The position numbers were made by a program, and so were the translations under genes. Positions 13,401-24,900 of a stretch of DNA of 64,000 bases are shown in pieces. The stretch's first letter is position 1. Each line of letters begins with the position of its first letter. The DNA is from Neocallimastix lanati (nom. inval.) (lineage: Eukaryota; Neocallimastigomycota; Neocallimastigomycetes; Neocallimastigales; Neocallimastigaceae), in assembly GCA_016946835.1 (NCBI GenBank), contig JACVTC010000255.1, positions 18,781 through 82,780 on the forward strand. The letters are read 5' to 3'. The notes under the pieces were generated by a model. That model searched no databases and was not told the origin of the DNA. It saw only the letters and a program-made list of their open reading frames with translations.

Positions 13401-14622
13401 TTAAATTATCTTTACTTTCAATAATAATATCTAAAATATCAGGTAATACAAGTGAATGTGCTGAAATTAATTGTTCGATAATGAAATTATCACTTAAATC
13501 TTCATTTATTTTAATATCCTCAACCAGGTTTGTTGTCTTTTTATAAATATTGAATATTTCTGAAACGGATTGATAAAATTGATTTCTATCAATAGTTACT
13601 TCTTCAGTTACACCAGCCTCTTTAATATTAAGAATAATTAATTCTTGTAATACTAGATCTATAATAGAAATGTTATTACTATCAACATATTTGTTAATTG
13701 TTAAATAAAGCTCATATAAATCATTGATAATATCGGATGATAAATCTTCAATTAAAGTATTCGAAGTTTCAGTATTATTACTAGCAATGTAAATACCGAA
13801 ATTATTAGGAAACGAATAATTTGTAAAAATAATTTCAATTATTAATTTAAATTTGTTAAATCTTTCCTGTGAATTTAAAGTTAATCCAATATTAGGATTA
13901 TTCTTAATTAATGTTTCAATTACAAGATTTAAAAAGTTATTGGAATCAATTGTTTTACCATATACATTGTATAAATTTGAAATAACTGAATTATTATCAT
14001 CATTGAGTATCCAATTTAAAACATTTTGATTACTTAAAGATGTAATTGCATAATCCAAATTAAGTGACCTTTCAATGTATGGATTTTTAGTAAGGTCGTC
14101 ATTTAAAATTTTGTCAAAATCTAAATCTTCATTACCAGTTGTAAGCATATACTTGTACATATTTATTATATCTTCTTCGGATTCTTCTTGGTATAGCGGG
14201 TTGAACATTTCGAAATTTCTGTTTTTAGCTTTTCTACGCTTAGTAATTATTTGTTCGCCAAAAGTAACTGTAAAGTTTAAGACGACATCTTTTGTGATTT
14301 TTTCAGCCTCGAGAAAGACATCGAATGGATCTTTATCGAAAAAATTTCCAAAATCTACCGTTTTTCCATTGTAAAGCAACTTGGTAACCTCCTCCTTATA
14401 ATTCGGTAGGGTCTTTTTTAATGATTTTATCTTGTTGTATATAGAGCCACTGTATACGGTTTTTCTAATTAATTCCTGGTTAGGTTTTATATTGTTATTT
14501 TTCTTATTGAAATAATTTTTATTGATAATGTAATATTGTTCCAAAGGATAATCCTTTGAATATACAATATTACAATTAAAGAGAAGATATACCACTAATA
14601 TAAATAAATAATTGATTATCAT
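10498..14622 (-). CDS. Large secreted or surface protein of unknown function, 1374 aa
   Basis: I do not recognise the family. Residues 1-22 form a signal peptide with a likely cut after IVYS. Residues 23 to about 890 are a long helical-looking domain. A short acidic (E/N)ENEE run is followed by Lys-Arg sites (LIKRNK, LYKRVDD). Two hydrophobic segments follow, at about 900-920 and 942-966, so the protein may be membrane-bound. Residues 1090-1212 are a GNGNGET(N/D) octapeptide array. The tail is basic, with PRKRAV and KSRKRS, possible kexin-type sites. The next gene (17010-20381, same strand) is a distant paralog: both share an EEVT...F..(A/S)VSE(I/V)F motif and an N(L)xxAIT...LxNxY block in the same order. 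The stop is TAG and the start is the ATG giving the signal peptide. Secretion is inference from the N-terminus. Confidence 0.87.
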   Translation of the reverse strand: MIINYLFILVVYLLFNCNIVYSKDYPLEQYYIINKNYFNKKNNNIKPNQELIRKTVYSGSIYNKIKSLKKTLPNYKEEVTKLLYNGKTVDFGNFFDKDPFDVFLEAEKITKDVVLNFTVTFGEQIITKRRKAKNRNFEMFNPLYQEESEEDIINMYKYMLTTGNEDLDFDKILNDDLTKNPYIERSLNLDYAITSLSNQNVLNWILNDDNNSVISNLYNVYGKTIDSNNFLNLVIETLIKNNPNIGLTLNSQERFNKFKLIIEIIFTNYSFPNNFGIYIASNNTETSNTLIEDLSSDIINDLYELYLTINKYVDSNNISIIDLVLQELIILNIKEAGVTEEVTIDRNQFYQSVSEIFNIYKKTTNLVEDIKINEDLSDNFIIEQLISAHSLVLPDILDIIIESKDNLKILILNYDILMKYSKNIAKDQYDSLASCANYFINIYSSSNSDDFLNRFLYNTISSDEGFINNGIIIPYHVNVNEEEYFRYIIYAVSLIKQDLNSMFQMGDTLIYGYERNICLEIDDQTYNRLFITNKVDKNCIYKGSKAANEAIYKIVKVYYDTFIANCQDDFTELNNATSGNILYNYINYDIISDNTLISFHLPTVKMYVSSNFKKINNIFNTIFKNHEDGYISAASNLIKKMGLYMIDTNLLYENLYNENEEIETFELKDIILPKSKMQEIKEINSKFLNWGDNIIDMDYSNYFMYQYYSLLYYIEDQEETVRKNFRLDRTILIIKEISRNIIQKSQYFGNYFLLKNILDRYESFIKIITEYVYQYGLSNIDSNNYVPEDMIVNEYDKLVKTYDNYITKMDFTLNTSYYYILGHISSEIMNNYLPETIMFSNQLKNHFNNKILNEENEENEENEDNGENPINEHDLIKRNKVISNNKYALYKRVDDPYETISTMGWVIPGLVGFLQFILMNYLQNRLSSGQQGNQQAITNRKIEGLFNILSSILSFVLISLKYRFPDYLGQSDNSYLTGVLGSNGIYQLFGTPMGINENNSNTSPLIEDNSGTTSTSQNAEVRYNELNINDLDITLVDGEYYLSFNNNGKTNRIKIKKNGIFQDIISGRIKPEDLKTDSEGNNDDFISIDIPGNGETNGNGNGETNGNGNGETDGNGNGETNGNGNGETNGNGNGETDGNGNGETNGNGNGETNGNGNGETDGNGNGETNGNGNGETNGNGNGETNGNGNGEINENGNGETNGNGNGETNENETNNSSFCISSKIPRKRAVGKSNCNKKQILRESVFTNEKVKNTIKNNIGKLDDIDPDKGYKELMDSVEYSNYLSEAIDNADDFSENSQFGEDADSPISLEDISNRMKNSAKTLKNNVETAVSQDMLSKSRKRSIRHSNKQKINNSGKSISKVVNPSSKKEKTD
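10985..11350. repeat. Coding 24-bp minisatellite with a 72-bp higher-order period
   Basis: About 15 units of 24 bp encode GNGNGET(N/D) on the minus strand. The Asp-coding variant (CATCTG on the plus strand) occurs at 11139, 11211 and 11283, exactly 72 bp apart. Three-unit blocks (N, N, D) have therefore been amplified. All frames through the array are open, giving spurious frames on both strands. Confidence 0.95.
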
Positions 14623-17009
14623 TTAAATTATTATTTATTTTATTTTATTTTATTTTGTTTAATTTTATTTTTATTTTATTTTTTTTTTTTATTTATTTAT
14701 TTCTTAGGTCTAATAAATTATAGCAAGTTATAAAATAATTTTATAATATAAAAATATATTTTTGATACTTTTTAAAAATATATGTAAATATTTATTAATT
14801 GATATTTGATGTACTATTTTTAAGATTAATATTAAAATATATCCAAAGTTTATATAAAGTATATTTATTAATATTATATGTAAAATATATTATTAAAATC
14901 TATATTCTATTATAATAAAATTTTATTTAATTTAAAATTTAAAATTAAATGTTACACAAGATAAAGGTAAAAAAATAATATATCAAAACTTATATAAATA
15001 TAGATAAAATTATTAGTAAAATAATAAGAAGGCTAAATTTAATAAAATACTGTATTCTAGAACAAATTACCGTTAAAGTTAAAATTGTATTGTTAATAAT
15101 AATTTATGAAATTTATATATGTTATCAATAATATATAAATATATTATAATAAAGATAAAAATATCCCTTTTGATCCTTTTTTTTTTTTTTAATTTAGAAA
15201 GAAACAAAGGTAATTTTTAATAATAATAAAATATTATTAAATGGAATTTAAATTAAATTTTTAGTAAAAAAGGTTTTATATATATAATGCAACAAAATAT
15301 ATATATATGAAAAATAGGAATGTTTAATATATATTGAAAATACTGAATCATAATTGTATTATTTTCTTTTAATAGTTTAATTTATATACAATAAAATTAT
15401 TAGTAAAGTAAAGAATAAAAGACGTATAATAGAAATATTAATTTTTTATATTAAAATAATAAAAAATAAATATAAATGGAAAAAATTAATAACGTTAGAA
15501 ATGAAATATATTTGTTGGTAATATCGTAAAATTAGGTTATCGATTTTTTATGTATAAAAACACATTAAAATATAATGTAAATAATAATAAAAATTTTTAA
15601 AACAAAAGTTCAACTTTAATATTTTTTTTTTTTTTTTGTGCTCATTAAATAAATAATTTATTTTTTTTTTTGCTCATTAAATAAATAATTTATTTTTTTT
15701 GTGTTCATTAAATAAATAATTTATTTTTTTTGTGCTCATTAAATAAATAATTTTTTTTTTCTTTTGTGCTCATTAAATAAATAATTTTTTTTTCTTTTGT
15801 GCTCATTAAATAAATAATTTTTTTTTCTTTTGTGCTCATTAAATAAATAATTTTTTTTTTTTTTTTTTTTTTTTTTGTGCTTATTAAATAAATAATTTTT
15901 TTTGTTCTCATTAAATAAATATAATATAGAAGAATATTAATAATTTATATTAATTCCTTTTAAATTCATAATATAAAATTAAAGTAAATAATATAACTTA
16001 TATTAAATTAATCAAAATGCATAAATTATTTCCTTATTTTTTTAAATAATTTATTAATTAAATAGTTAATAATTAAGTGTAATTTTTTTAAAAATTAAGA
16101 CATATTTCTATAATGTATAAATAAATACAAAAAAAATAATTATTTAAATAATAAGTAATAATTATTTAAATTTATATTACAAAAGTTAATTTTATTTTTT
16201 TTTTAAAGTTAATTTACTATATATATTTGTAAAACTTTGTGTACTCGGGAATAGCTTTATTTATTTCAAAAGTATTAAAAATAAATTTTTTAGATCAAGA
16301 ATAAAAATATAAATTAAACCAACTAAATATAGTCTTCTACTATTATATTTTTAATACCTTATTAAACTAAAATGATATAAGTTTAAATATTTAAGATAAA
16401 ATTATATAGTAATTATTTATTATTAATTTTCCAATATTTTTATGTTTAATTTTATTTCTTTTTTATTTTTATTAAGTTATTATTTCTATTTTTATATTCT
16501 CTTATTATATTATCATGTATATTTTTTTTTAATTTATTTTTTTATTTTTTTATTTTATTTTTCTTATTTTACTATTTTTTTATATTATGTTTATTTCCTA
16601 TTTAAGTTATCACTATTGATATTTCCTTTGATGAATGATTTTCAAATAATAAATGAAATAAAATATTTGTTAATAGTAAATATTTTAAAGAGTTTATAAT
16701 ATTATAATAAATTAATGACATTAACTCATAATATATTTTTTAAAATGGATTATTTTTTATTTATATATTTATTTTTTTTTATTTTTTTTTTTTTTTGTTT
16801 ATTTATTTAATTATTTTTATTTTAATAAGAAATTCAAATGAAATTAAAAATTTTAATATGATTATAAAATTAATAATCTTAATAATAATTAAATCTAGAA
16901 TTATAATTTTGTTTTATTACTTTTGGGCTAGAAAATCATTTTTATTTTATTGAAATAATATTAAAATTAATTGAAAATAATCAAAAAAAAAAGCTTGTAA
17001 AGCATTTTA
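14623..17009. other. Intergenic region with one short tandem array
   Basis: No gene is supported. Apart from the array at 15630-15925, the stretch is AT-rich with poly-T runs. An 85-codon plus-strand frame at 16442-16699 is almost entirely Phe/Tyr/Leu/Ile and looks like translated AT-rich DNA. Confidence 0.6.
15630..15925. repeat. Nine tandem ~31-bp units with T tracts
   Basis: The core CTCATTAAATAAATAATT recurs at 15641, 15673, 15704, 15735, 15769, 15802, 15835, 15880 and 15907, with T runs of varying length between. Spacing is 27-45 bp and follows the T-tract length, which points to slippage. It lies upstream of the minus-strand gene at 10498-14622. Confidence 0.92.
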
Positions 17010-20000
17010 TTACCTTGAATAATTTTGCTTATTCATGTATTTTTCTCTTAATTTTTTGGTTCTTTTTTGTCTTTTCATTCTTGTATGTCCAATACTATCA
17101 GCAATAATTACAGCTACATCTTCAACATCGTCTAAATTAAATAAACCTAAAGAGGCTACTCTGAATGCGCCATTGAATAATTTTTTCAATTTATCATTAA
17201 TATCATGTTTAATATAAAATTTTGCAACTTTGGCAAGAGGGGTTTTCATTCCATCTAAAGTTTTTAAAGCGTTTTCTTTGTCGAATTCTCCCTCTAAACC
17301 AAAGGCAGACATGGACATTTCGTCCATCATATTTTTTAAAATATTGTTAGATTGAGATCCTAATTTTAAATAATTCTTCATTAAACTAGAATTTTCCGGA
17401 TCGTTTATTTCCTTTTCTATAAATTCTGGGCCTACAACATCCATTACTTCATTAAAAGTTGAAAATATATTTCCAAGTCCTTCACCTGCATCAGAAGCAC
17501 CTTCATATAAGACGTCATTTTCCAAATCCACGCTATTAGCAGAATTGGTTTCAGCATCTTCTTTTGAATTTGGTAATATTTTTTGTAATTTTGCTTTATA
17601 ATTTTGTTTTTCTTCGTCTGTTAATTTTTCATTTTTATCTATCGCTTTCATCATTTTATATTTTAGAGATGAAGCTGAATTAAGCATGCGTTGTAGAGAG
17701 TTATTGGCATAATAATAATAATCCTTTCCAGGATGAGCATACCGAATGTAAGGATGAACGAAACTCATATCAAGATTTGGTTGGAAGTTAGGAATAACTT
17801 TAGTCGCTTCATAATTATTGGCGATGTAGTAAGCCGAATTAAAAAGAGCCTGAGAAAATGCGGCTGTTGAGGAACCGGCTAAATTATTAAACATATGTAA
17901 AAGCTGTAATAAATTTAGAATATCTTGGCCACTGTTTTCAAGATTATGTGCTCTTTTTCTTCTTTTAATGGAATTGGTATCGGTATCCTCTTCAACTAGA
18001 AGTTCTTTCGAAAAGTTTTTAAAATATGCTGAGCAGTCCGTTATATCACCTGCCATTACAAAAATACCTTTTCTGAAAATATCTGATTTTATAGACTTTT
18101 TAGCTAGCATATTACTAATATCTTTCATAAATGTGGATAATTTTACTCTATTATTATATTGCGTTTCCATTAAGTCAGAGTTATAATGTATTACAGAGGA
18201 ATAAAAACCTTCTAATTCGTCACTTTTAAAGTAAGGAACTTTATCATATAGTTTTGTTCTATCATTATTTATGTAATAACTTAATTCATTATATAAAGAA
18301 ATCTTACATAAAACTTCATTAATGTATAATACATTATATTTATTATTTAGTAGAAGAAGTAAGTGTTTATAGAGTAAATTCATGGGTGCTATTCCTATTT
18401 CTTTTGAATGATTAATAATTACATGTTTTAAACTGCTAAGACATAAGTCCCACCAGTAACCATTACAAATAGTATCCGGGAGATTAAAATTGGTGGATTC
18501 CAAAAGATCTAATTTGAAGGGTTCGAGCTGAATTTCAGAAAGATTGTTATCTTCTGATAGATCTATATTTAAGTAGGAGTAGTCAATATCTTCAGCGTTG
18601 GTTAGACATTGTAATATGGAGTGAATTTTGTCTATAACTGGAATTATATTTTGATTATTAGTAAAGACTAAATAATTCTTGATTTCTTTATAGCTATAAA
18701 TCAGTTCTTCATATTGGGTGATGATGAACTGACATGAAGTGTAGTCCGTTGTTTCAAACTCGTTTTCATAGAAGACCGTTACTTGGGTATTTCCTACGTC
18801 TACTAATAATATTTCCCGCAGATAATCTACAAGAAGAGCCAAATTTGAGAATACATCATGATTTTGAGTTGTGTCGTCTCTATTATCATAAATGGAGTAA
18901 GGATCTAATGTATTTTCAAAAGGTAATGAATTTTTAAAGGTAAGCCTTAAAGGATCATGGACTGCACCAGTATCTTGATTGTCAATTTCTTGTATTATAA
19001 ATTTCAATTTATTAATACTCTCTACTAGCAAGTAATTATTCATATCGGCTATAGATCTTGGTATAGCGATAGGCATCAAATAGTAGCTGTTATATTTTAA
19101 GTAGCCTTTGAGAGAACGTTGCGAGAGGTAAAGGTAATCGTTATACAAAGAAACCAAAGGTAACAAATAAATCCGGTCTTTCACTTGTGATACTTCGAAA
19201 CTTGATAAAAGATAACTACTGAAGGTCCCAATAAATTTAGATATTTTTAAGTCACCATTTTCACTTTCTATCACCTCTAAAATCTCGTTATTTATATTTG
19301 TTAATTGTTGAGATGCAAGATAGGGATGATTTGATAATTTAATACTAAATACTTCAGAGACTGCGGATTTAAATTCATTAAACTTAGAGGAAACCGTAGA
19401 TTCAGTTACTTCCTCATGATATAAATGAAACTTTCTATCTACTTCGTAATGAAGATTATACCAGATTGAAAGGCTTTCTATATCTCTGTCGTTCGCATTG
19501 GACATTATATAAAATTTACCTGTATATAAAGAGTCTAATATTTTATAGATTTCTTTATCGTATACTCTTGCATAAGGGAAAGGATAATTATAAATATCCA
19601 AACCAAATTTTATTATTTCTCTCTCCAATCTTTGATTAAACTTTTTTTGAATAAAGTAGAGCGTTTGATCAACAATGATATTCTTATTTAACATTTGTCC
19701 GTTAAATAACAAATATAGTTGTCCATAGATATAAGTATCTGGAAGGAAATCTTCATTAAATAATTTAGGTATAAGTCGCTCAGTATACATATTGGTTATA
19801 GCAAAAATCAAATTTTCGGAAGGGTTTTCTATTTGTTGACAGTAAGGAAGAGCTTCGTTTAAAACCGAGTCAATATCATAATTATTATTTCTGAAATATA
19901 TTAATTTCATAAAGAATTCTTCAACATCAGAAGAATATTCGGTATTTAAGGTATTTATTCGATTTTCTGGAGCATAACGATGTTCAAATATTGCATCCGC

Positions 20001-20381
20001 AAACTTTATTAGAAAGATTTTGAAATTTTGCAAGTTAAATTCATTATTTTCAAAATAATTGAAAGGATTTTCGGAAACCCAGTATTCATCAAAATTAATT
20101 TTATTTTTAGATACTATGGAGGAGAATTTCTCTTGATAATACTTCACATTTTGAAATTCTATCTGGTTAATTTTTCTAATATTGGATTGATTATTTGCCC
20201 ATGTATTTTTTAGAAACCAATTTTCAGGTTTATTAATACAAGCAACTGAGAGAGCATATTTATCAATTTTTAAACCCACCGAAGTCGAAGACACATTTCC
20301 AAAAGTATTTTTTACTAAAAGTATTAATAAAAAATAATATATATATAAAGAAAAATAAATTCTATTAGCAATATTCCTCAT
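17010..20381 (-). CDS. Large secreted protein of unknown function, 1123 aa, paralog of its neighbour
   Basis: I do not recognise the family. Residues 1-28 form a signal peptide (hydrophobic core YIYYFLLILLV). A long alpha-helical-looking ectodomain with scattered Cys extends to about residue 800. The strongly basic site SIKRRKRAHN at about 803-812 is a likely kexin cleavage point. After it come a short hydrophobic Leu-rich stretch and a Lys/Glu-rich region, ending in a basic tail (MKRQKRTKKLREK). Blocks in the same order as in the 1374-aa neighbour (AIT...Y, EEVT...AVSEVFS, then ECxxL-type segments) support common ancestry at low identity. Unlike the neighbour it has no GNGNGET array and no clear pair of membrane segments. 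The stop is TAA. Its start faces the 2991-aa gene across a shared upstream region. Confidence 0.87.
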   Translation of the reverse strand: MRNIANRIYFSLYIYYFLLILLVKNTFGNVSSTSVGLKIDKYALSVACINKPENWFLKNTWANNQSNIRKINQIEFQNVKYYQEKFSSIVSKNKINFDEYWVSENPFNYFENNEFNLQNFKIFLIKFADAIFEHRYAPENRINTLNTEYSSDVEEFFMKLIYFRNNNYDIDSVLNEALPYCQQIENPSENLIFAITNMYTERLIPKLFNEDFLPDTYIYGQLYLLFNGQMLNKNIIVDQTLYFIQKKFNQRLEREIIKFGLDIYNYPFPYARVYDKEIYKILDSLYTGKFYIMSNANDRDIESLSIWYNLHYEVDRKFHLYHEEVTESTVSSKFNEFKSAVSEVFSIKLSNHPYLASQQLTNINNEILEVIESENGDLKISKFIGTFSSYLLSSFEVSQVKDRIYLLPLVSLYNDYLYLSQRSLKGYLKYNSYYLMPIAIPRSIADMNNYLLVESINKLKFIIQEIDNQDTGAVHDPLRLTFKNSLPFENTLDPYSIYDNRDDTTQNHDVFSNLALLVDYLREILLVDVGNTQVTVFYENEFETTDYTSCQFIITQYEELIYSYKEIKNYLVFTNNQNIIPVIDKIHSILQCLTNAEDIDYSYLNIDLSEDNNLSEIQLEPFKLDLLESTNFNLPDTICNGYWWDLCLSSLKHVIINHSKEIGIAPMNLLYKHLLLLLNNKYNVLYINEVLCKISLYNELSYYINNDRTKLYDKVPYFKSDELEGFYSSVIHYNSDLMETQYNNRVKLSTFMKDISNMLAKKSIKSDIFRKGIFVMAGDITDCSAYFKNFSKELLVEEDTDTNSIKRRKRAHNLENSGQDILNLLQLLHMFNNLAGSSTAAFSQALFNSAYYIANNYEATKVIPNFQPNLDMSFVHPYIRYAHPGKDYYYYANNSLQRMLNSASSLKYKMMKAIDKNEKLTDEEKQNYKAKLQKILPNSKEDAETNSANSVDLENDVLYEGASDAGEGLGNIFSTFNEVMDVVGPEFIEKEINDPENSSLMKNYLKLGSQSNNILKNMMDEMSMSAFGLEGEFDKENALKTLDGMKTPLAKVAKFYIKHDINDKLKKLFNGAFRVASLGLFNLDDVEDVAVIIADSIGHTRMKRQKRTKKLREKYMNKQNYSR

Positions 20382-21907
20382 CTCTACAATTCAGCATTTT
20401 ATTTTTAATTGAAAGTATCACATAAAACGAATTATTATTAATATAAATATTACAATTAATATTAATAATAAAAAAATAAATAAATAAATAAAAGAAATAA
20501 AATTCTACTAGTATATATAAAATCAAAATATAATAATATAATAGTATAAAAATATAAAAATATAAAAATATAAAAATATAAAAAAAAATAAATTATATCT
20601 ATGTATATGTATTAATAGATAAAAGCTTTTATTTATTACTAAATAGATTTTATATATATATCAATATATATATTTTTTATATATATAATTATTATATTTA
20701 TATTAGTAATATATTTTTAATATTTTTCTAATTACATCTACCATTTTTAATCCATTTTATTTATTTTTAAAGTGGATTTATTTTATTATTGATAAAATTA
20801 AAAAGTTTTATTGAATACATATTAGGGGTGAATACACACCCAATTAATTAGGAAACAAAAGTTAATCGATAATACTTATAGGAGATATTAGTAAATATTA
20901 TTTTAATAAAATTGGAAATATTAAATATAGAATCAAAAATTAATTTTAAAACAGTATTAGGAGTTTTAATTAATATATATGTAAACAATTTATTTTATTA
21001 TATTAGTTAGCATTTATATAGAAATAGAAAAACAAATATATATAATTTGCTATAATCAACAATATATATAAAAGATTAAAATTGTATTGTCGCGAAGGTT
21101 ACACGCTAGAAAATAAAGGAAATTTATATATTAAATTATTAAATCTTGATATATATAAATATATATTTAAATAAATAATAAATTTATTATAAAATTGTAT
21201 TATTATTTAAAAAAATTCGTTTAAATAGAAATGAATTTTAATTATTATAATTATATTTAAATGAAAAAATAAATTATTAATTATAATAAATAAAGTTTAA
21301 ATAACATATTTTAATAAATAAACCAGAAATAATCAATTTATTATATCTAAAGATGTTTAAATAGTCTTCAAATAACTTTATTTACGATATATTTATATTG
21401 AATATTAAATTATATTTTTAATAAGTAAAATTAAATAAATAATTAAAGTTATAAGTATTTATTTAAAAATATTTATTTAAAAAATAAAAAAGTAATCTTA
21501 GAAAGTAGCTATACCATTACTTTTAAATATATATAATATAATAATTATTTATATTATATATTAAAATATAATAAACCAAAGAATATTAAAATATCGTTGG
21601 ATATAATAATAAAATAAAAAAAAAAGTAAAATAAAATTTAAATAAAAACAACAGGAAAAATAAAATATTTTTAATTTGAAAAATATAAAATAATAAAATA
21701 ATAATAAAAATAAAATAATAATAAAAATAAAATAATAAATAAATAGTTTAATATCGAATAACTAAATAAGTTGTACTTATTTTAAGTAAAATAAAATGAA
21801 ATAGGGGTGAATTATCAAATAAAAAGTAAAAATTAACAACAATAATATTAAATAAATTAGAATAACCTATAATAAAATAAATAAATATAAAAAAAAATAT
21901 AAATTAA
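20382..21907. promoter_or_regulatory. Divergent upstream region shared by two secreted-protein genes
   Basis: These 1.5 kb separate divergent genes and so must hold both promoters. The 10-mer AGGGGTGAAT occurs twice, at 20824-20833 and 21803-21812, about 1084 and 96 bp before the downstream ATG. The first sits in a small hairpin, GGGTG-AATACA-CACCC. AGGGG is the core of yeast-type stress response elements; whether it acts here is not known. The rest is AT-rich with ATAAAA microsatellites near 20545-20585. TATA boxes cannot be told from background. Confidence 0.4.
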
Positions 21908-24900
21908 ATGAATATTTTTAAAAAAAATAAAATGAAAATAAATTTAATTTTTCAACTTAAATTGCTACTATTAATCAGTTTTTTTAAACTGAATAAGGCG
22001 GACATCTGTATTTATTCAAACAATGAAATGTACGTAGAAAAGGATGCAAAACTAAAGGAAACTAAAATTCGATATATAAAAGAAAAGAATTTCAGTCCAC
22101 ATAACACCTTTTTTGGAGAATGTGACTTTTCTGAAATAAATCAACCATTACAAACGATAACGCTAACAAATATTTTAAATGTTGAAATAACATTAAAATA
22201 TAAAGCTAAACCAACCATAAATAATGAATACGAAACGGAGTCACCAACGGACACCGGGGAAGGAATTGAAATTGATGAATATGTTGATGATATAAATGAT
22301 TTTATTAATAGTGATATCTACAGTAAATGTACGCTTTTAACTAGTACATCAGGATTAGCAAATCCATACAGTGATGAATTAACGGGAATACAAAATGCAC
22401 ATATCCACAAAGGATATATGATAGATATAAATAAAGGAGTAGTAGCATCTATTAATTGTGGTAAGGATAGCAGTGCTAAATGCTCTACTACTGTAAATTT
22501 TGACTTTAACTATTCATCAGGCATTAGTACGTCCTTTACTATAGGAAGTTCTCACTCCAAAAGTATCACTTTAGGATCTTCCAGACAAGAACAAGAATCT
22601 AGTAGTTTACAAGACAGTATAGCAACAACAGTGGAAGAATCAGTTTGTAAGACAGATACTCAGGAAGATTCAAGAAGTCGAGCAATTGAATTAAGTAATA
22701 CAATTACAAGTACAGAAGAAAATTCTATTCAAAAAACAAATAGTAAAGAAACCAATGAATCAGATACGATAACTACAACAAAGGACTTTCAAGATACCCA
22801 TACAAAGAATAAGGATGAAACTACTGGAGAAGAATCTGGAACAACTACTACCAAAGAAAATGGCCGACAAGTAAGCGGAGGAGGTTCCGTAAGTATTGGA
22901 ATTGATGGAATTTTTAATATCGGTGCGGAAGGAAGCTATACCGATACGAAAAATGAATCTACAGCAACTACAAATTCAAAAACAAAACAAACCACTAATG
23001 GCGAGCAGAATGGAACGACGAGAAGTGAAGGAAGTAGTGACGCGAAAACAAAAGGTAGTTCTACCTCCGAATCCACTACAGATTCAAAATCAGATAGTAT
23101 TTCTGAAGCCAGGACGAATGGGGAAACGTCCACAAATTCAAATTCCATTTCTAATTCGGTAGCTAGAACGAATGGTGGAAGTACTTCTAATACTCATACA
23201 GAAACAAAAGATATTGGCGTCACCAATTCAAGTGAAAATTCCACCACCGACACCGATGATACTAATTGGTCATTAGTCTACGAAGAAAATAAATCATCGA
23301 CCGAATCCATCACGGTAAGTAAAACATTTGATGCAAATCCAGGTGAATCCTGTGACTATTATATATCCTATAGTTCATATATTATTAATGAGGTGTATGA
23401 GTGTGTGGAAAAATTTGATAATGAAGATGACTATGAATACTATCAAAATCAGGAACCAGAAGTAAAATACGTATTGGTTCATGTAGCCGTACCGGATATT
23501 AGTAAATCTGATGCAACAGAAGAAAATAAAGATAAAATAAGAAGTATTATGGCTTCCAGACCTCAATGTGTACCTTCTGGTTCAAAAATAATAGATTATT
23601 ATTATTTCCAAGATATAACTTTTGACAATGCCAACTTTCATAGCAATCCATTAAATGCTATGAAAGGTGTTTCATATCTTTGTTCAGATGGTATTAAATG
23701 TGATATTCAAGAATTGCATACTTCCTTTGGGGGCAATAATAATGGTGTAATTTTCAAACAAGAAAATAGTAGTAGTAACTTTGTGCTTCGAGAAGGTTCG
23801 ACCAATTTTTGGGAAACCTATACCTATGGATTTACACCGTCAAAAACCTATTTTAGAATTAGTAAATTGGGACATGGAGAAATTGTTACATCGGATTTCT
23901 TAGGTTATGATAAATCTACTTATGGAGCTGAATTTAAGAATGTTGATTATAGCTCAAATCCGGATTATGACAAGGAAAATGATTATACCAGGCAAATTCT
24001 TGATTTAGAGAAAGAATATTTTGGTGCAATGGAAAAACCATCAGCTGTACTTAAAACTACCTTAAAAAGTACAATTACAAATACCAAAACTAGTACAAAA
24101 GCTAATAAAAATTCAACTATTACTAGCACAATAACTAAAAAATCAAATTCAACCGTTGCTAAAACTACTAAAAAATCAAGTTCAACTGTTGCTACCACTA
24201 CTAAAAAATCAATATCAACTATTACTGTTACAACAACAAAAAAATCAAATTTAGCCATTACTACTACTACCACCACCACTACCACTACTAAAAATTCAAT
24301 ACAACCTACTTCAAATAACAACCCGGTTGATAGCGAAGACGATTTATTTAATTCTTTTTGCTATTCAGATTTTTTGTTAGGAACGTTTGATGAAAATGAA
24401 AATATTAAAATTATAGAATATGAAGATGATGAAAAAAGTTGTAATAAACACTGGCCATGTGCTGATATAGAGAAAGCATTATCGAATGATGAAATCAACT
24501 GTAACTTGGTATGCTTAAATGAAAATTATATTAAACCTTATTTAGAAGAAGATTATATTGAAACCATGGAACTTTATGATTATGAAGACCAATATAACGA
24601 ATTAGTTGACCAATGTGATTGCAGTGATATCGAATCTAAATGTATTGGATCTTATTATACCCAGGAGAAACAAGAGGAAACCCAAGAGACTACAGAATTT
24701 AATTCCGATAATGATAATATTCACTATGATATTTCAAAACCTGTCAATACTTTAAGTAACATCTGTAATCATTTCCTTGAATGCGCTAATAATGGATGGG
24801 AAGATGAATCCTGTGAAGCATATGAGAGTTATTATTTAGAATGTAATGCTAGAGGAAGAGTTAGCAAAAGATCAGTGAATAAAGAAATAACATTGGAAAA

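Noticed and set aside
15708-15911. 67-codon minus-strand frame with repeated MSTKEKK
   Set aside because: It is produced by the 31-bp tandem repeat; T-run length changes would break the frame.
16442-16699. 85-codon hydrophobic plus-strand frame
   Set aside because: It is composed almost only of Phe, Tyr, Leu and Ile from T-rich DNA, with no domain and no coding-like base mix.
22440-23370. Pore-forming toxin domain in the 2991-aa protein
   Set aside because: Polar strand-like stretches alone are not enough; no family motif could be identified and the region is dominated by low complexity.
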